Made by a program: the position numbers and the translations under genes. A stretch of DNA of 64,000 nucleotides from CAZENU01 sp965222125 (lineage in GTDB: Bacteria; Chloroflexota; Dehalococcoidia; Lucifugimonadales; CAZENU01), in contig CBDCTC010000005.1 of NCBI GenBank assembly GCA_965222125.1, positions 186,001 to 250,000 on the forward strand, given 5' to 3'. Below, piece after piece: positions 7,990 through 16,968 of this stretch (position 1 is its first letter; the number at the start of each line of letters is the position of its first letter). The notes beneath the pieces are model-generated. The model had not been told where the DNA came from. It ran no database searches and saw only the letters and a list, made by a program, of their open reading frames with translations.

Positions 7990-8379
7990 TCACACTTCAT
8001 AGTCCAACGTCATGTCGTGCTCCTCGGCATGTCCAGCAGAGAACCCGCCAGTACCCGAAAGGCCGGCGAGCTCGTTGGTACCCGACCCTGGAACGACCTC
8101 GTACTCCGCCGTGGCCTCCTCTCCGTCGTAAGCCCCCGTGTGTAGCAACACGAAGCTGCCTGTCCGCCCGCCCAAGCTGCCCACAACCTTCTCGAAACCC
8201 ATGAACAAGGCGCCCCCACTGTAGAGGTGCACCATCACGTACATGAGGTTGCCTGTCCCGGACAGATCACCGTGGAAAGACTTCGTCACGTGCGCCCGGG
8301 TCAGCTTCGGCCCGTCCTCCGGTTCATCAAACGGCTCCTCGTCCCAGCTTATGATTTTGAACGTGGCATTTGTGAACAT
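7990..8379 (-). CDS. DUF3224 family protein
   Basis: 129 residues that fit DUF3224 along the full length: FKIISWDEEPFDE, GPKLTRAHVTKSFHGDLSGTG near the N-terminus, then GRTGSFVLLHTGAYDG and VVPGSGTNELAGLSGTGGF. The fold in this family is a small beta barrel of the allene-oxide-cyclase-like type; no activity is established. It stands alone on the minus strand between the propeller gene and the ceramidase-like gene. Confidence 0.85.
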   Translation of the reverse strand: MFTNATFKIISWDEEPFDEPEDGPKLTRAHVTKSFHGDLSGTGNLMYVMVHLYSGGALFMGFEKVVGSLGGRTGSFVLLHTGAYDGEEATAEYEVVPGSGTNELAGLSGTGGFSAGHAEEHDMTLDYEV

Positions 8380-8435
8380 CTTCTTCTCCTGGATGGGAAT
8401 GAGCGGCGCCAGTTCCCTTCACGCCTTATCTGCCT

Positions 8436-8456
8436 CTTCTCCCGTCAACGGAGAAG
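8436..8456. repeat. Palindromic repeat CTTCTCC-7-GGAGAAG
   Basis: Second copy of the hairpin family seen at 2237-2259, here between the DUF3224 gene and the end of the ceramidase-like gene, followed by a GAGGCGAGGG stretch typical of dispersed extragenic palindromes. Confidence 0.5.
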
Positions 8457-8487
8457 GTCGAGGCGAGGGTGGATTGTCGGGCCGCTC

Positions 8488-9930
8488 CTACAGCCCCAGG
8501 TCTTCCAGCAGCTTGCCGAACTCGGCGACGACGATGTCGACCGTCTCGGACACGGGCGGCGCCGAGATGTTGTAGGTCTTGACCGAGGCCTCGACGGCCA
8601 TGCCGCCCTGCGCGACCGTCTCGGCGCTCGGAAGATAGCCGACGTTGCCGTTGCCGTACCCGGCGACCATCGTATGCGCCGCCTTTGAGCGCTCCTTGAC
8701 CCCGAGCGCGATCTCGACGAACGGCTCCCCTGGGAGCGCGACCAGCACGAAGTCGTCGAGGCGGTATCCGACGATCTCGAAGACCAGTTTGTCCTGTTTG
8801 ACGCCGGACCTCACCTTCTCCAGCACCCCCTTTGTCCAGCGCTCCATGAGCAGAAGGGGGACCGTCTCGCGGACGGTCACGCCGCGTTGCACCGCCTCCG
8901 CCAGCTCGCGCTCGGCTTTGGCGGCCTGAGCCTCGGCCTCGGCCAGCGACGGCAGCGGCTGCAGGGGCACGGTGGCGGTCCGCGACGCGACGTCCAGCAC
9001 GCCATGCGTCGGGCCGTCGTGGAACCGCTTGCTGTACAGCGCCAGGTTCGACATGGAGCCGCCGGCCTCCATCACGACCTCGTGCGGGCGCGTCTCGATC
9101 CCGATCGCGGTCTTGGCGGCCTCGCAGCCGATGACGCCTCCGATCCGCTCGACCTCGTCCCAGTCGTGTTGCAGGAACTCGATGGTCGCCTGGTTGCCGG
9201 CGCACCCGGTCAGGAACAGGGTTGTGCCGCCGACGGTCTGGTCGACGATGCGTCTCACGACGCCGGGGTAGTCGGGGCCCAGCAGGAAGCTGTCCATGCC
9301 CATTACGACCGGATGGGCCGCGAAGCAACATACGACGGCGATGGGACGGCCCTCCAGGTCGTCGACCCTGAGCACGTCCACGCCGTGGTCGGTGACGCCG
9401 TCGGGGTTGCGCCCGACGAAGACGCGGCCGTCGTCCATCATCTGCTCGCGGTTGATGTTCACCGCGGCCTCGCCCCGGGCGGCTCCGGCCCTGGCCGGCC
9501 GGCGGTCGGCGTCGGCGGCCGCGGCGAGCCCGGCCAGCTTGTCGACCAGCTCCGCCACGTAGGCGTCCAGCGACTCGATCTCGCCGGGCCGCGACGCGAT
9601 GTCGTGGGGGCCGCCAAGGCTGGTGCGCACGGTGCTCGGGCTGTTGTGGGTGTGGGTGCACGCCACCGTTACGTGGCTCGGCTCGGTGCCTATGCGGTCG
9701 GCGACGGCGCCGCGTATCTCGTCGGCCAGCGGCAGGTCGAGGCCGATCAGATCGCAGTCGATTATCGCGATCTTGTGGTTGTCGTCGGCCAGCACGAGCG
9801 CTGTGGCGGCCAGCGGCATGTGGATGCCGGTCGAGGGCTCGATGCGCCGCATTATCCCCTGCATCCTGAAGCCGATCGGGGGCGTGATGTCGATCCTGGA
9901 AACCCCGGCGGTCAACGTGTTCTCACTCAT
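8488..9930 (-). CDS. Neutral/alkaline ceramidase-like hydrolase
   Basis: 480 residues resembling the N-terminal domain of neutral/alkaline (non-lysosomal) ceramidases. Features are the opening AGVSRIDITPPIG, the metal-site motif VACTHTHNSPS near residues 88-98, FAAHPVVMG, LTGCAGNQ and the late LPGEPFVEI. These proteins hydrolyse amide bonds of ceramides or act on other small substrates; many bacterial members are shorter than true ceramidases, as here, and of unknown substrate. No signal peptide is seen, so a cytoplasmic location is likely. It lies about 50 bases downstream of the SDR gene on the same strand and may share its transcript. Confidence 0.75.
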   Translation of the reverse strand: MSENTLTAGVSRIDITPPIGFRMQGIMRRIEPSTGIHMPLAATALVLADDNHKIAIIDCDLIGLDLPLADEIRGAVADRIGTEPSHVTVACTHTHNSPSTVRTSLGGPHDIASRPGEIESLDAYVAELVDKLAGLAAAADADRRPARAGAARGEAAVNINREQMMDDGRVFVGRNPDGVTDHGVDVLRVDDLEGRPIAVVCCFAAHPVVMGMDSFLLGPDYPGVVRRIVDQTVGGTTLFLTGCAGNQATIEFLQHDWDEVERIGGVIGCEAAKTAIGIETRPHEVVMEAGGSMSNLALYSKRFHDGPTHGVLDVASRTATVPLQPLPSLAEAEAQAAKAERELAEAVQRGVTVRETVPLLLMERWTKGVLEKVRSGVKQDKLVFEIVGYRLDDFVLVALPGEPFVEIALGVKERSKAAHTMVAGYGNGNVGYLPSAETVAQGGMAVEASVKTYNISAPPVSETVDIVVAEFGKLLEDLGL

Positions 9931-9982
9931 GTTGGCTCTCCTCGATGGGCCGTTGTTGCGAAATGGCCGCCCGTGAGCGGGC

Positions 9983-10744
9983 TCAGCGGGCCGTGTACCC
10001 GCCGTCGATGGGGATGACCGCGCCGTTGATCAGGGCCGCGTGGTCGCTGGCCAGGAACGCCACAACGGACGCCACCTCCGGCGGCTTGCCGAAGCGTCCG
10101 AGCGGTATCTTCTCCAGCATGGGGCCGCGCCTTTCGGGCTCGTTCCAGAACGCCTCGCCCATGGGCGTGAGTATCACCGTGGGAGCGACTGCGTTGACGG
10201 TAACGCCGCGCGGGCCCCACTCGACGGCCAGCACCTTCGTCAGCATGTTCATCGCGGCCTTGCTCGCGCCGTAGGCCGCGTGCTGCTCCAGCGCGACGAG
10301 GCCCGCCTGGGACGACACGTTGATGATGCGCCCCCAGCCGCTCTCGAGCATCGCCCTGCCGAGCGCCTGCGACAGGAAGAACGCGCCCTTCGCGTTGATG
10401 TCGAGCGTCGTGTTCCACTGCTCCTCGGTCACCTCCGACGCCGGGGCGTTTTCGGCGACGCCGGCGTTGTTGACCAGCACGTCGGGCGCGCCCAGGGCGG
10501 CCTCGGCCTCCGCGGCAACGTACTCCGCCGTCTCCTTGCCCCGCAGGTCGACGACGCAGCAGCCGTAACGTACGCCGGTGGGCCGAAGCTCCGTGCCCAG
10601 GCTGTCTAGATCGGACCTGGTGCGGCTGACCGCGAACACGTCCGCGCCGGCCTTCGCGAGCTCCAGGCAGATCGAGCGGCCGATGCCCTTGCCGGCGCCC
10701 GTGACCACGGCTCGACGGCCGGACAGGTCGATCGCTACCGGCAT
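9983..10744 (-). CDS. Short-chain dehydrogenase/reductase (SDR)
   Basis: 253 residues from the ATG at 10744. Classical SDR: cofactor motif TGAGKGIG, NNAG, an active-site Ser in NVSSQAG, YGASK (Tyr-x3-Lys) and the C-terminal VAFLASDHAALINGAVIPIDGG. The ATG overlaps the stop of the upstream alcohol dehydrogenase gene (TGATG), so translation is coupled. With that dehydrogenase and the divergent sugar kinase it suggests oxidation of a polyol or sugar acid. The exact substrate cannot be read from sequence. Confidence 0.85.
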   Translation of the reverse strand: MPVAIDLSGRRAVVTGAGKGIGRSICLELAKAGADVFAVSRTRSDLDSLGTELRPTGVRYGCCVVDLRGKETAEYVAAEAEAALGAPDVLVNNAGVAENAPASEVTEEQWNTTLDINAKGAFFLSQALGRAMLESGWGRIINVSSQAGLVALEQHAAYGASKAAMNMLTKVLAVEWGPRGVTVNAVAPTVILTPMGEAFWNEPERRGPMLEKIPLGRFGKPPEVASVVAFLASDHAALINGAVIPIDGGYTAR

Positions 10745-11784
10745 CAGACCGTCACCATGACCTTGATCGCGCCGCTCTGCCCGTCCCGGGCGGTCTCGAA
10801 CGCCGCGACCACGTCGCTCAGCTCGAAGTGGTGGGTGACTATAGGCCCGGTGTCGACGGCGCCCGACGCCACCATGTCCAGCGCCGCCGGGTAGGTGTTC
10901 GCGTAGCGGAAGATGCCGCGTATGTCGATCTCGCGCGTGGCGGCCCTGATGATCGGCAGGGTCATCTCGCTCGGGCCCAGCCCGACCAGCACGACCGCTC
11001 CGCCCGGCGAGGTCGCGTCGATGGCCGTCCGCACGGCGGCCTCGGCTCCCGAGCAGTCTATGGACACGTCGACCGGGCCGATGCCGTCCCGCACATCGTG
11101 CCGCAGCGTCGGGCTGTCGGCGCGGAGCGCTCTTCCGCCGAGGGCCTCGGCGACGTCGAGCCGATCCTGCCGCAGGTCCGCGACTCCCACGGCTGCCGCG
11201 CCGGCGGCCCGCGCCGCGAGCAGGCACGCCAGTCCGACGGGCCCGGCGCCCATCACCAGCACGCGGCTGCCCGGCCTCACGCCGCCGCGTCTGCACGCGT
11301 GGACGCCGACGGATAGCGGCTCCAGCATCGCCCCGCCGTCGAGCGAGACGTGGTCGGGAAGCCGGTAACAGAAGTCTGCGGGATGTACGACGTACCGGGC
11401 CAGCGCGCCGTCTATCGGCGGTGTTGCCATGAACCGCACGTCCCCGCACAGATTGTAGCGCCCCGATTTGCAGTGGGCGCAGCGTCGGCAGGGGACGCCC
11501 GGCTCGATCGCGACCCGGTCTCCCGGCTTCAGGTCCGTCACGTCGGCCGCCACGTCCTCGACCACTCCCGCGGCCTCGTGCCCGAGGACCAGCGGAGACT
11601 CGACGACGAAGTCGCCGATGCGGCCGTGCTCCCAGTAGTGGATGTCCGATCCGCAGATTCCGACCGATCTGACACCGATCACGACGTCCCCCGGGCCGGG
11701 CCTCGGCGTCGGCCTGTCCTCGATCCGCAGATCGCCAACCGCGGCGAGGACCGCCGATGGGTTTGTCATATTCGTGGTGTGCAT
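10744..11784 (-). CDS. Zinc-dependent medium-chain dehydrogenase, xylitol/sorbitol type
   Basis: 346 residues. Zinc MDR family: catalytic site GICGSDIHYWEHG and GHEAAG, four structural cysteines in PCRRCAHCKSGRYNLC, the polyol-dehydrogenase block FMATPPIDGALARYVVHP, and the NAD motif GAGPVGL. The HYW and FMATPP motifs are those of L-iditol/xylitol dehydrogenases, which oxidise C5-C6 polyols to ketoses. A kinase of the xylulokinase family is divergently transcribed 160 bases away, in line with xylitol to xylulose to xylulose 5-phosphate. Confidence 0.85.
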   Translation of the reverse strand: MHTTNMTNPSAVLAAVGDLRIEDRPTPRPGPGDVVIGVRSVGICGSDIHYWEHGRIGDFVVESPLVLGHEAAGVVEDVAADVTDLKPGDRVAIEPGVPCRRCAHCKSGRYNLCGDVRFMATPPIDGALARYVVHPADFCYRLPDHVSLDGGAMLEPLSVGVHACRRGGVRPGSRVLVMGAGPVGLACLLAARAAGAAAVGVADLRQDRLDVAEALGGRALRADSPTLRHDVRDGIGPVDVSIDCSGAEAAVRTAIDATSPGGAVVLVGLGPSEMTLPIIRAATREIDIRGIFRYANTYPAALDMVASGAVDTGPIVTHHFELSDVVAAFETARDGQSGAIKVMVTV

Positions 11785-11828
11785 CGTTGGAGGCGGAAAC
11801 CCTCGCGTTCATCCAGAAAGGCGGGCCG

Positions 11829-11857
11829 ATTATATCTGCGGCGCCGCCGTTTGCCTA
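11829..11857 (-). promoter_or_regulatory. Putative sigma70 promoter for the dehydrogenase-SDR operon
   Basis: On the minus strand a perfect TATAAT (plus 11829-11834) is preceded at 17 bases by TAGGCA (plus 11852-11857), a weak -35. It lies about 45 bases upstream of the dehydrogenase start in the divergent intergenic region shared with the kinase gene. Confidence 0.45.
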
Positions 11858-11944
11858 GACGCGGCGTCGGTGGTACGTTGAGCCGCGGCGCGCGAACGCG
11901 GGGAGCGGCGGAGGGCGAGACTGAGCGATACAGCCGGGGCCGTA

Positions 11945-13447
11945 TTGGGAGTCGACGTCGGCACCACCGGGGTGAAGGCGGTGGTCGTCGACGACACGGG
12001 CGTCGTGTTGGCGGACGCCGACGCCGAGCAGCCGCTGTCCGTGCCCTGGCCGGGGTGGGCCGAGCAGGACCCGGAGCTGTGGTGGAAGTCGACCTGTCAG
12101 GCCGTCGCGACGGTCTTGGCCGAGCTCCGGCGGCTGTCTCGGAGCGTCGATATTGCCGCCGTCGGTCTGTCGGGCCAGATGCACAGCTCGGTCTTTCTGG
12201 ACGAGTCGGGCGAAGTGATCCGGCCGGCGCTGCTCTGGGCCGACACCCGCACTACGGAGCAGTGCCGTGAGATCACGGAGACGCTGGGACTCTCCGGCCT
12301 CCGCCGCACGGTGGGCAACCGGGCCCTGGAGGGCTTCACAGCGCCCAAGGTGCTCTGGCTGCGTCAACACGAGCCCGACAGCTACGAGCGCCTGCGTTGG
12401 TTGCTCCTGCCCAAGGACTACATCCGCTATCGGCTGACCGGCGAGCTCGCGACTGAGCCATCGGACGCGGCCGGCACGCTCCTGTACGACGTTCGGCAGC
12501 GTAGGTGGTCCGCGGAAGCCCTGGACGCGCTCGACATCGACGGAGACATCCTTCCCGAGGTGGTCGGTTCCGCTGACGTATCGGGGCGCGTGACCGTCGG
12601 CGCGGCCGGGACGCTCGGACTGCAGGCCGGGCTTCCCGTGGTCGGCGGTGGGGCCGACAACGCCGCCGGCGCCGTCGGCAGCGGCGTCGTGGGGCCGGGG
12701 ACGGTGCAGTCCAGCATCGGCACGTCGGGCACGATGCTGATGCCGGCATCGAGTCCCCTGGTCGACGTCGAAATGCGGCTGCACACCTTCTGCCACTCCG
12801 TGCCGGACCGGTGGTACCTGATGGGCGTGGTCCTCTCGGCGGGCAACGCGATGCGGTGGCTACGCGACGTCCTGCTGGAAGGCGGCTCCTACGAGACGCT
12901 GACGGCTGAGGCCGAGGAGGTCCCGCCGGGGAGCGAAGGGCTGTTCTTCCTGCCGTATCTCACGGGCGAGCGCACACCGCACAACGACTCGGCCGCACGC
13001 GGCGTCTTCTTCGGGCTGCACCTGGGGCACACGAGAGCGCACATGGTGCGGGCCGTGATGGAGGGCGTCTGCTTCGCGCTCCGAGACTCGCTGGAGCTGA
13101 TGCGTCCGTTTGCCGAGGAGGTCGGGCAGATCAGGGCAATCGGCGGCGGCGCGCGAAGCGAGCTCTGGCGGCAGATGCAGGCGGACGTGTTCGGCGCTTC
13201 GGTAGCCGGCATGGGCGACGGCGGCGGGCCCGCCTACGGCGCGGCAGCGTTGGCGGCGGTCGGCGGCGGCATGTTCGACTCCGTCGTAGAGACCATTGAC
13301 GCCTGGGTGTCCACGAAGACCGTCTCGGACCCGAACCCGGCGCGTGCACGAGTGTACGACGAGCTCTACGAGGAGTGGCGCGAGCTCTACCCCAGCCTCA
13401 AGACGCGCTTCGCTTCCGCCGCAGCCTTGGCCATGCATTTGGGCTGA
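11945..13447 (+). CDS. xylB: FGGY-family carbohydrate kinase, xylulokinase-like
   Basis: 500 residues. Phosphotransfer from ATP to a pentulose, most likely xylulose. Seen: the N-terminal phosphate loop GVDVGTTGVKAVVVD, the substrate motif GLSGQMHSSVFLD, LLWADTRT, the FGGY hinge GGGADNAAGAVGSG and SIGTSGT, and the C-terminal IGGGARSELWRQMQADVFG block. SGQMHS with WADTR is typical of xylulokinases. The frame opens at TTG 11945 with no strong Shine-Dalgarno, so the start is uncertain by a few codons; the first motif is at the very N-terminus, which argues against much missing. Divergent from the xylitol-type dehydrogenase. Confidence 0.85.
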   Translation: MGVDVGTTGVKAVVVDDTGVVLADADAEQPLSVPWPGWAEQDPELWWKSTCQAVATVLAELRRLSRSVDIAAVGLSGQMHSSVFLDESGEVIRPALLWADTRTTEQCREITETLGLSGLRRTVGNRALEGFTAPKVLWLRQHEPDSYERLRWLLLPKDYIRYRLTGELATEPSDAAGTLLYDVRQRRWSAEALDALDIDGDILPEVVGSADVSGRVTVGAAGTLGLQAGLPVVGGGADNAAGAVGSGVVGPGTVQSSIGTSGTMLMPASSPLVDVEMRLHTFCHSVPDRWYLMGVVLSAGNAMRWLRDVLLEGGSYETLTAEAEEVPPGSEGLFFLPYLTGERTPHNDSAARGVFFGLHLGHTRAHMVRAVMEGVCFALRDSLELMRPFAEEVGQIRAIGGGARSELWRQMQADVFGASVAGMGDGGGPAYGAAALAAVGGGMFDSVVETIDAWVSTKTVSDPNPARARVYDELYEEWRELYPSLKTRFASAAALAMHLG

Positions 13448-13461
13448 CGGGCCCGGTCAGC
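13443..13461. terminator. Possible bidirectional hairpin between convergent genes
   Basis: GCTGAC and GTCAGC form a short stem around a GC-only loop in the 15-base gap between the kinase stop and the stop of the convergent BamE-like gene. No T-run follows, so its action as a terminator is uncertain. Confidence 0.3.
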
Positions 13462-13462
13462 G

Positions 13463-14017
13463 TCAGCAGGCGGACCCGTCCGGGACACCGGTGTGTCCGC
13501 CGGTTTCCAGGGCCAGAAGCGTCTCGTCGCAGCTCAGTCGGCCGACGTGGATCACCTCTTCGCCGTCGCGGTCGAAGTACACGAAGGTCGGGTCGGAGCC
13601 GGGGTCGCCGCCCGGGAAGAAGATGTACGCGTAGTACGGGCTGTTGTCCAACTGCGCCCCTTTGGAGGACAGCCGGAGCTCGCTCATACCGCCCGACGGC
13701 ACGCCCACGTTCCATGCGTCGCCGCCGTCCCATTTGTCGAGGTAGAGCACCGTCCACGGCGGGGTAGGCTTGTCCACCAGGTCGAGCACCTTCCGCTCCG
13801 TCATGCCGACCTCGACGAGTTGTACGGCGCTGAGGTTGTCGCCGATCCCGCCCGTGGAGTACGGGTCCTCGCAGAACAGGGGGCTGATCGCGATCAGGGT
13901 CATGAACAAGATGAAGGTCAGACAGCCCGCGGCGGCCTTCTTGACGCTGCGGCTGGTCTGTTCGTCCCTGGGGCCGTCCCGACGGCCTCGTAGAGATTCG
14001 CGCTGTCTGCTTGCCAT
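13463..14017 (-). CDS. Membrane-anchored protein with BamE/SmpA-like motif
   Basis: 184 residues from the ATG at 14017; the longer frame to 14074 adds nothing recognisable. A charged N-terminus is followed by one hydrophobic helix (AAAGCLTFILFMTLIAIS), then a soluble domain with VEVGMTERKVLDLVDKPTPPW. The pattern V-x-x-GMTE-x-x-V-x-x-L-x-x-KP is the turn-helix-strand found at the start of BamE/SmpA/OmlA and related two-layer sandwiches. No partner is evident. It is convergent with the kinase gene. Confidence 0.45.
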   Translation of the reverse strand: MASRQRESLRGRRDGPRDEQTSRSVKKAAAGCLTFILFMTLIAISPLFCEDPYSTGGIGDNLSAVQLVEVGMTERKVLDLVDKPTPPWTVLYLDKWDGGDAWNVGVPSGGMSELRLSSKGAQLDNSPYYAYIFFPGGDPGSDPTFVYFDRDGEEVIHVGRLSCDETLLALETGGHTGVPDGSAC

Positions 14018-14139
14018 TCCCGCTCCGGTTGTCGGCGTCCTCCAAGGATATACCGAGGCGGGCGGGCCGAACAAATGCGGGCGGCGGTCTGGGCCGAATC
14101 GGGCGTACCCGGAGGGCGTGTTATGCTGCCTCCAGGACG

Positions 14140-15438
14140 ATGGAGGAACACGCGGCTACAGAGGCGGGGATAGCGCGAGCGCTGGGTTGGCGGCGCAAGG
14201 CCGTGCTATGGGCGCTGCTGGTTACAGCCGCCTTTCTGATGACAGGGGCCGACTCGGCCCGCCAGACGCCTGCCACCACCGTCGGAGCCTCCTACGCCTT
14301 CTCCATCTTTCGCTGGGAAGTCGCCAACGTCCCGGACAAGTGGGTGAACTTGCTGCGCGAGACCGTCTCTGGCGGGAAACCCCCGAGGGAGGAGCGGCGC
14401 GCCGATCTCGAGGAGTACCTCAAGGCCGCGCAGCTCGCCCGCAAGGAGGAGAGACGCCTCGACGGCAGGCTTGTGAGGGCAGTCAGCCACGCCGGGAGCG
14501 TCGAAGAGCTAAAGCAGGCGCGCGAATACCTGAGGCAGCTACGCGATACCAAGAACAGGCTGCGGCCTTCCGCGGAGGAGGCGGTCGAGGCGGAGCTGGA
14601 CCGCGTCGTTAAGGACGAGGGTCTCGCGTGGCCGGGCGGCATCACCTTTCCGCCCGTCGACTTCCGGTTCGAGGAGCCGCCGACTCTGCTTGTGATTTCA
14701 AGGCGCGACCGGCTGCAGGTGCTGGAGGCCGTGCTGCTGGAACCCGACCTGGACGTACTGGTGCGCGACGAGCTCGAAAAGACACTGTTCGCGCAGTACG
14801 GCGTCTCAGCCCTCGTCGACAATCTCGCGGGGCTCGCCACGTACCCCTTGCTGGTCTCCGACCTGTACCCGCTGCGCGCTCTGCTGCGAGTTGCCGCCCA
14901 CGAATGGCTGCACGCCTACTTCCTGTTCCGGCCGCTGGGACGTAACATCTATAGCTCGGAGGCGATGTTCTCGCTCAACGAGACGATTGCCGACGTGGCC
15001 GGCCGTGAGCTGGGAGACACCGCCTTCGCGCGGATGGGCGGCGACCTGAGCGATAACGCGAGCCGGTACTTGGCCCCGGAGCAGCGCGATCCGGTGTTCA
15101 CCAGGGAGATGCGCAAAACACGCGAGACCGTCGAGGAGCTTCTCGCCGAGGGCGAGGTGGAGGAGGCCGAGGAGTACATGAAGCGGCGGTGGTGGGACTT
15201 CAGGCTCGGCGGATACGGGCTGCGCAAGCTGAATCAGGCCTTCTTCGCGTTCCGGGGCCGCTACGCCGAGGGCCCGGCGTCAGTAAGCCCGATCGGCCGC
15301 GAGGTGAACGAGATGCGCGGCTATCACGATACCGTGGGCTCGTTCATCAAGACCGTGGCAAAGCTGTCGAGCTACCAGGAGTTTCTCGACGAGCTGGAGC
15401 GCTTCAGGGCGCAGGCGAAGGCGGGCCGGGCCGGGTAG
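14140..15438 (+). CDS. Putative membrane-bound HExxH zinc metallopeptidase
   Basis: 432 residues from the ATG at 14140. N-terminal transmembrane helix (residues 20-38), then a long charged helical region (80-150), then AAHEWLHAYFLF with a HEWLH zinc motif at about residue 254 and LNETIADVAG with a Glu at about 281. HExxH plus a Glu some 25 residues later is the gluzincin arrangement. The rest (TREMRKTRETVEELL, MRGYHDTVGSFIKTVA) is unfamiliar to me. Predicted to be an extracytoplasmic, membrane-tethered protease; the substrate is unknown. The IS701-like element inserted 18 bases after its stop. Confidence 0.6.
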   Translation: MEEHAATEAGIARALGWRRKAVLWALLVTAAFLMTGADSARQTPATTVGASYAFSIFRWEVANVPDKWVNLLRETVSGGKPPREERRADLEEYLKAAQLARKEERRLDGRLVRAVSHAGSVEELKQAREYLRQLRDTKNRLRPSAEEAVEAELDRVVKDEGLAWPGGITFPPVDFRFEEPPTLLVISRRDRLQVLEAVLLEPDLDVLVRDELEKTLFAQYGVSALVDNLAGLATYPLLVSDLYPLRALLRVAAHEWLHAYFLFRPLGRNIYSSEAMFSLNETIADVAGRELGDTAFARMGGDLSDNASRYLAPEQRDPVFTREMRKTRETVEELLAEGEVEEAEEYMKRRWWDFRLGGYGLRKLNQAFFAFRGRYAEGPASVSPIGREVNEMRGYHDTVGSFIKTVAKLSSYQEFLDELERFRAQAKAGRAG

Positions 15439-15475
15439 CACATAGCAGCGGAGGACTAAGCTGGACTTTGTACAT

Positions 15476-16036
15476 TCAGGCGGCATAGCACAACGATTCT
15501 ATGAAGCGGTCAACCATAGGGCGAGGGAGTTTTCGGATGTTGGGTTGAGCAGGCGATATGCCGAAAACGTCTGAGTTGGACCACAGGTGATGGCGGACCA
15601 GAGCGATAGCATCGGAGAAGGTGGGCAGGGACTTGGGATACCAGGCTGCTGAGCGGACGGGTACGGCTTGGCCCCGGCCCAGTGCATGTGCTGCCAGTGT
15701 AACCCATGAGAATAACCCGAAGAGCGCCGGTGTGGTGCGGGCGATGGCCAGGTCAGACCATTGGCGTTGAGTTTCCACTCCCAGGTGAGTGCGGACTTCC
15801 TGGAAGGTGACCTCCAGCTGCCATCGCAACACGAACCATTCGATGATTCGGGTGGGTTCGACGTTGAGGTCGGTGCACAACAAAGCCTGTGGCCGGAACG
15901 CACCCATCGGGTCGCGTATCAAGACCCAACGGATAGGAACCGGAGCCTTGCCCTTGTGATACCAGACGCCGTATGAGAGGCGATCTCCACTCTGCGCGGG
16001 GTACCGTCGTACCAGGGGACCATCGCGGCAGTCCAC
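15476..16036 (-). pseudogene. IS701-like transposase, C-terminal part (shifted frame)
   Basis: Continues the transposase at 15919-16836 in a different frame: VWYHKGKAPVPIRWVLIRDP, FVLRWQLEVTFQEVRTHLGVETQRQW (the E of the DDE triad region) and the C-terminal helices. A single lost base near 15970 would restore TA-VWYHKG. The predicted ORF start at 16036 is a shadow of the first frame. Confidence 0.85.
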
Positions 16037-16836
16037 GCGGCTGCCGGTTGATCGAGGAGTTGTTTTAGTGTTGGCAATCGTTCGCCTTTGACGCGCGGAC
16101 GACCAATCTGTCCGGGCAGTCGAGGTGGAGCGGGTTTGTAGAGCGCGGCGTCCAGACGCAACCGGGTGATGAAAGTGACCGGGTGAGTCATGGACTGACA
16201 GAAGTGCAGCAGGTCTAGGACAGCGTAGCTGCTGTCAGCTACGATGACTAGGGTGCGGTGAGGTAGCCAACGACGGAGTTGGACGATCATCTGACGCGCC
16301 CAATCGGTGAGCTTTTTGTGAGTCCGACCCATTTCCTGGTAATATCGCTCCGAGGGTGCCAGGGCAGTCAGCACAGGCAATGCCCATGTCCGATGTGCCC
16401 AGGGTATGGGCGCCAGCCACATCAAGCTCACCCAACGCAGGCCGGATGCCTTGACGAAATGACTCCCGCTGGAGCGCACTGCGTCGCGATATATCCCCTT
16501 GGCCTTGATCTGCTTGCCACGTCGCCGCTCCAGGGTCTCGTCGATCCCAAACACCAGTGGCCCATCGCCCTGATCGAGGTGTTGTACCAAGAGCAACAGC
16601 AGGCAGTGTGCCAACCGGAGGGGTGACCACCCGGCACGGTTGAGAACGTGGTGGTAACGGGCAAAGCTCGTGTCGTCGCTGAGCCCCATGACGCGGAGCG
16701 CCGAGGTGACCGTCCGCTTGCGCGTCGCCAAGATTGCCCCAATTAGGAGCACCTGGGCCTTCGACCATGTCTTGGCCTGAAACATCACCTTGAATGGCTT
16801 GAGCAAGGGTATAATGGCATCGGGCAGGGTGAGCAT
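15919..16836 (-). pseudogene. IS701-like transposase, N-terminal part
   Basis: Holds the N-terminal domain (LSDDTSFARYHHVLNRAGWS), the first catalytic region LVFGIDETLERRRGKQIKAKG, SHFVKASGLRWVSLM, LTALAPSERYYQ and the second Asp in LVIVADSSYAVLDLL. After SHTA the frame is lost. DDE_5-type superfamily assignment rests on these motifs. Confidence 0.85.
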
Positions 16837-16968
16837 AACGAGACCTTTCGTAGTGGGTTGGTCTTGTTAGCTTACCCTGTTCCCGTCACTTGTCTATACT
16901 TTGTACAAAGTCCAGCTAAGAAACTATCTCAAAATCATAACGCACAAATGCCTTGAGCGGTTTATGAG

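Larger units (their letters stand above)
15461..16915 (-). mobile_element. IS701-like insertion sequence with 14-bp ends and 5-bp target repeat
   Basis: Both ends read CTGGACTTTGTACA inwards (left from 15461, right complement ending 16915). The element is flanked by CTAAG on both sides (15456-15460 and 16916-16920), a target duplication containing the YTAR type known for IS701. Length 1455 bases. Its transposase is broken by a frameshift near 15970, so this copy is probably inactive on its own. Confidence 0.85.

Noticed and set aside
8426..9661. Long Arg/Gly-rich frame antisense or out of frame to the ceramidase-like gene
   Set aside because: Composition is that of a high-GC shadow frame; no motif and full overlap with a gene that has clear family motifs.
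9983..11812. 609-codon open frame covering both SDR and alcohol dehydrogenase
   Set aside because: Only its last 253 codons, from the ATG at 10744, encode a protein (the SDR). The first part is an Arg-rich shadow of the dehydrogenase gene in another frame.
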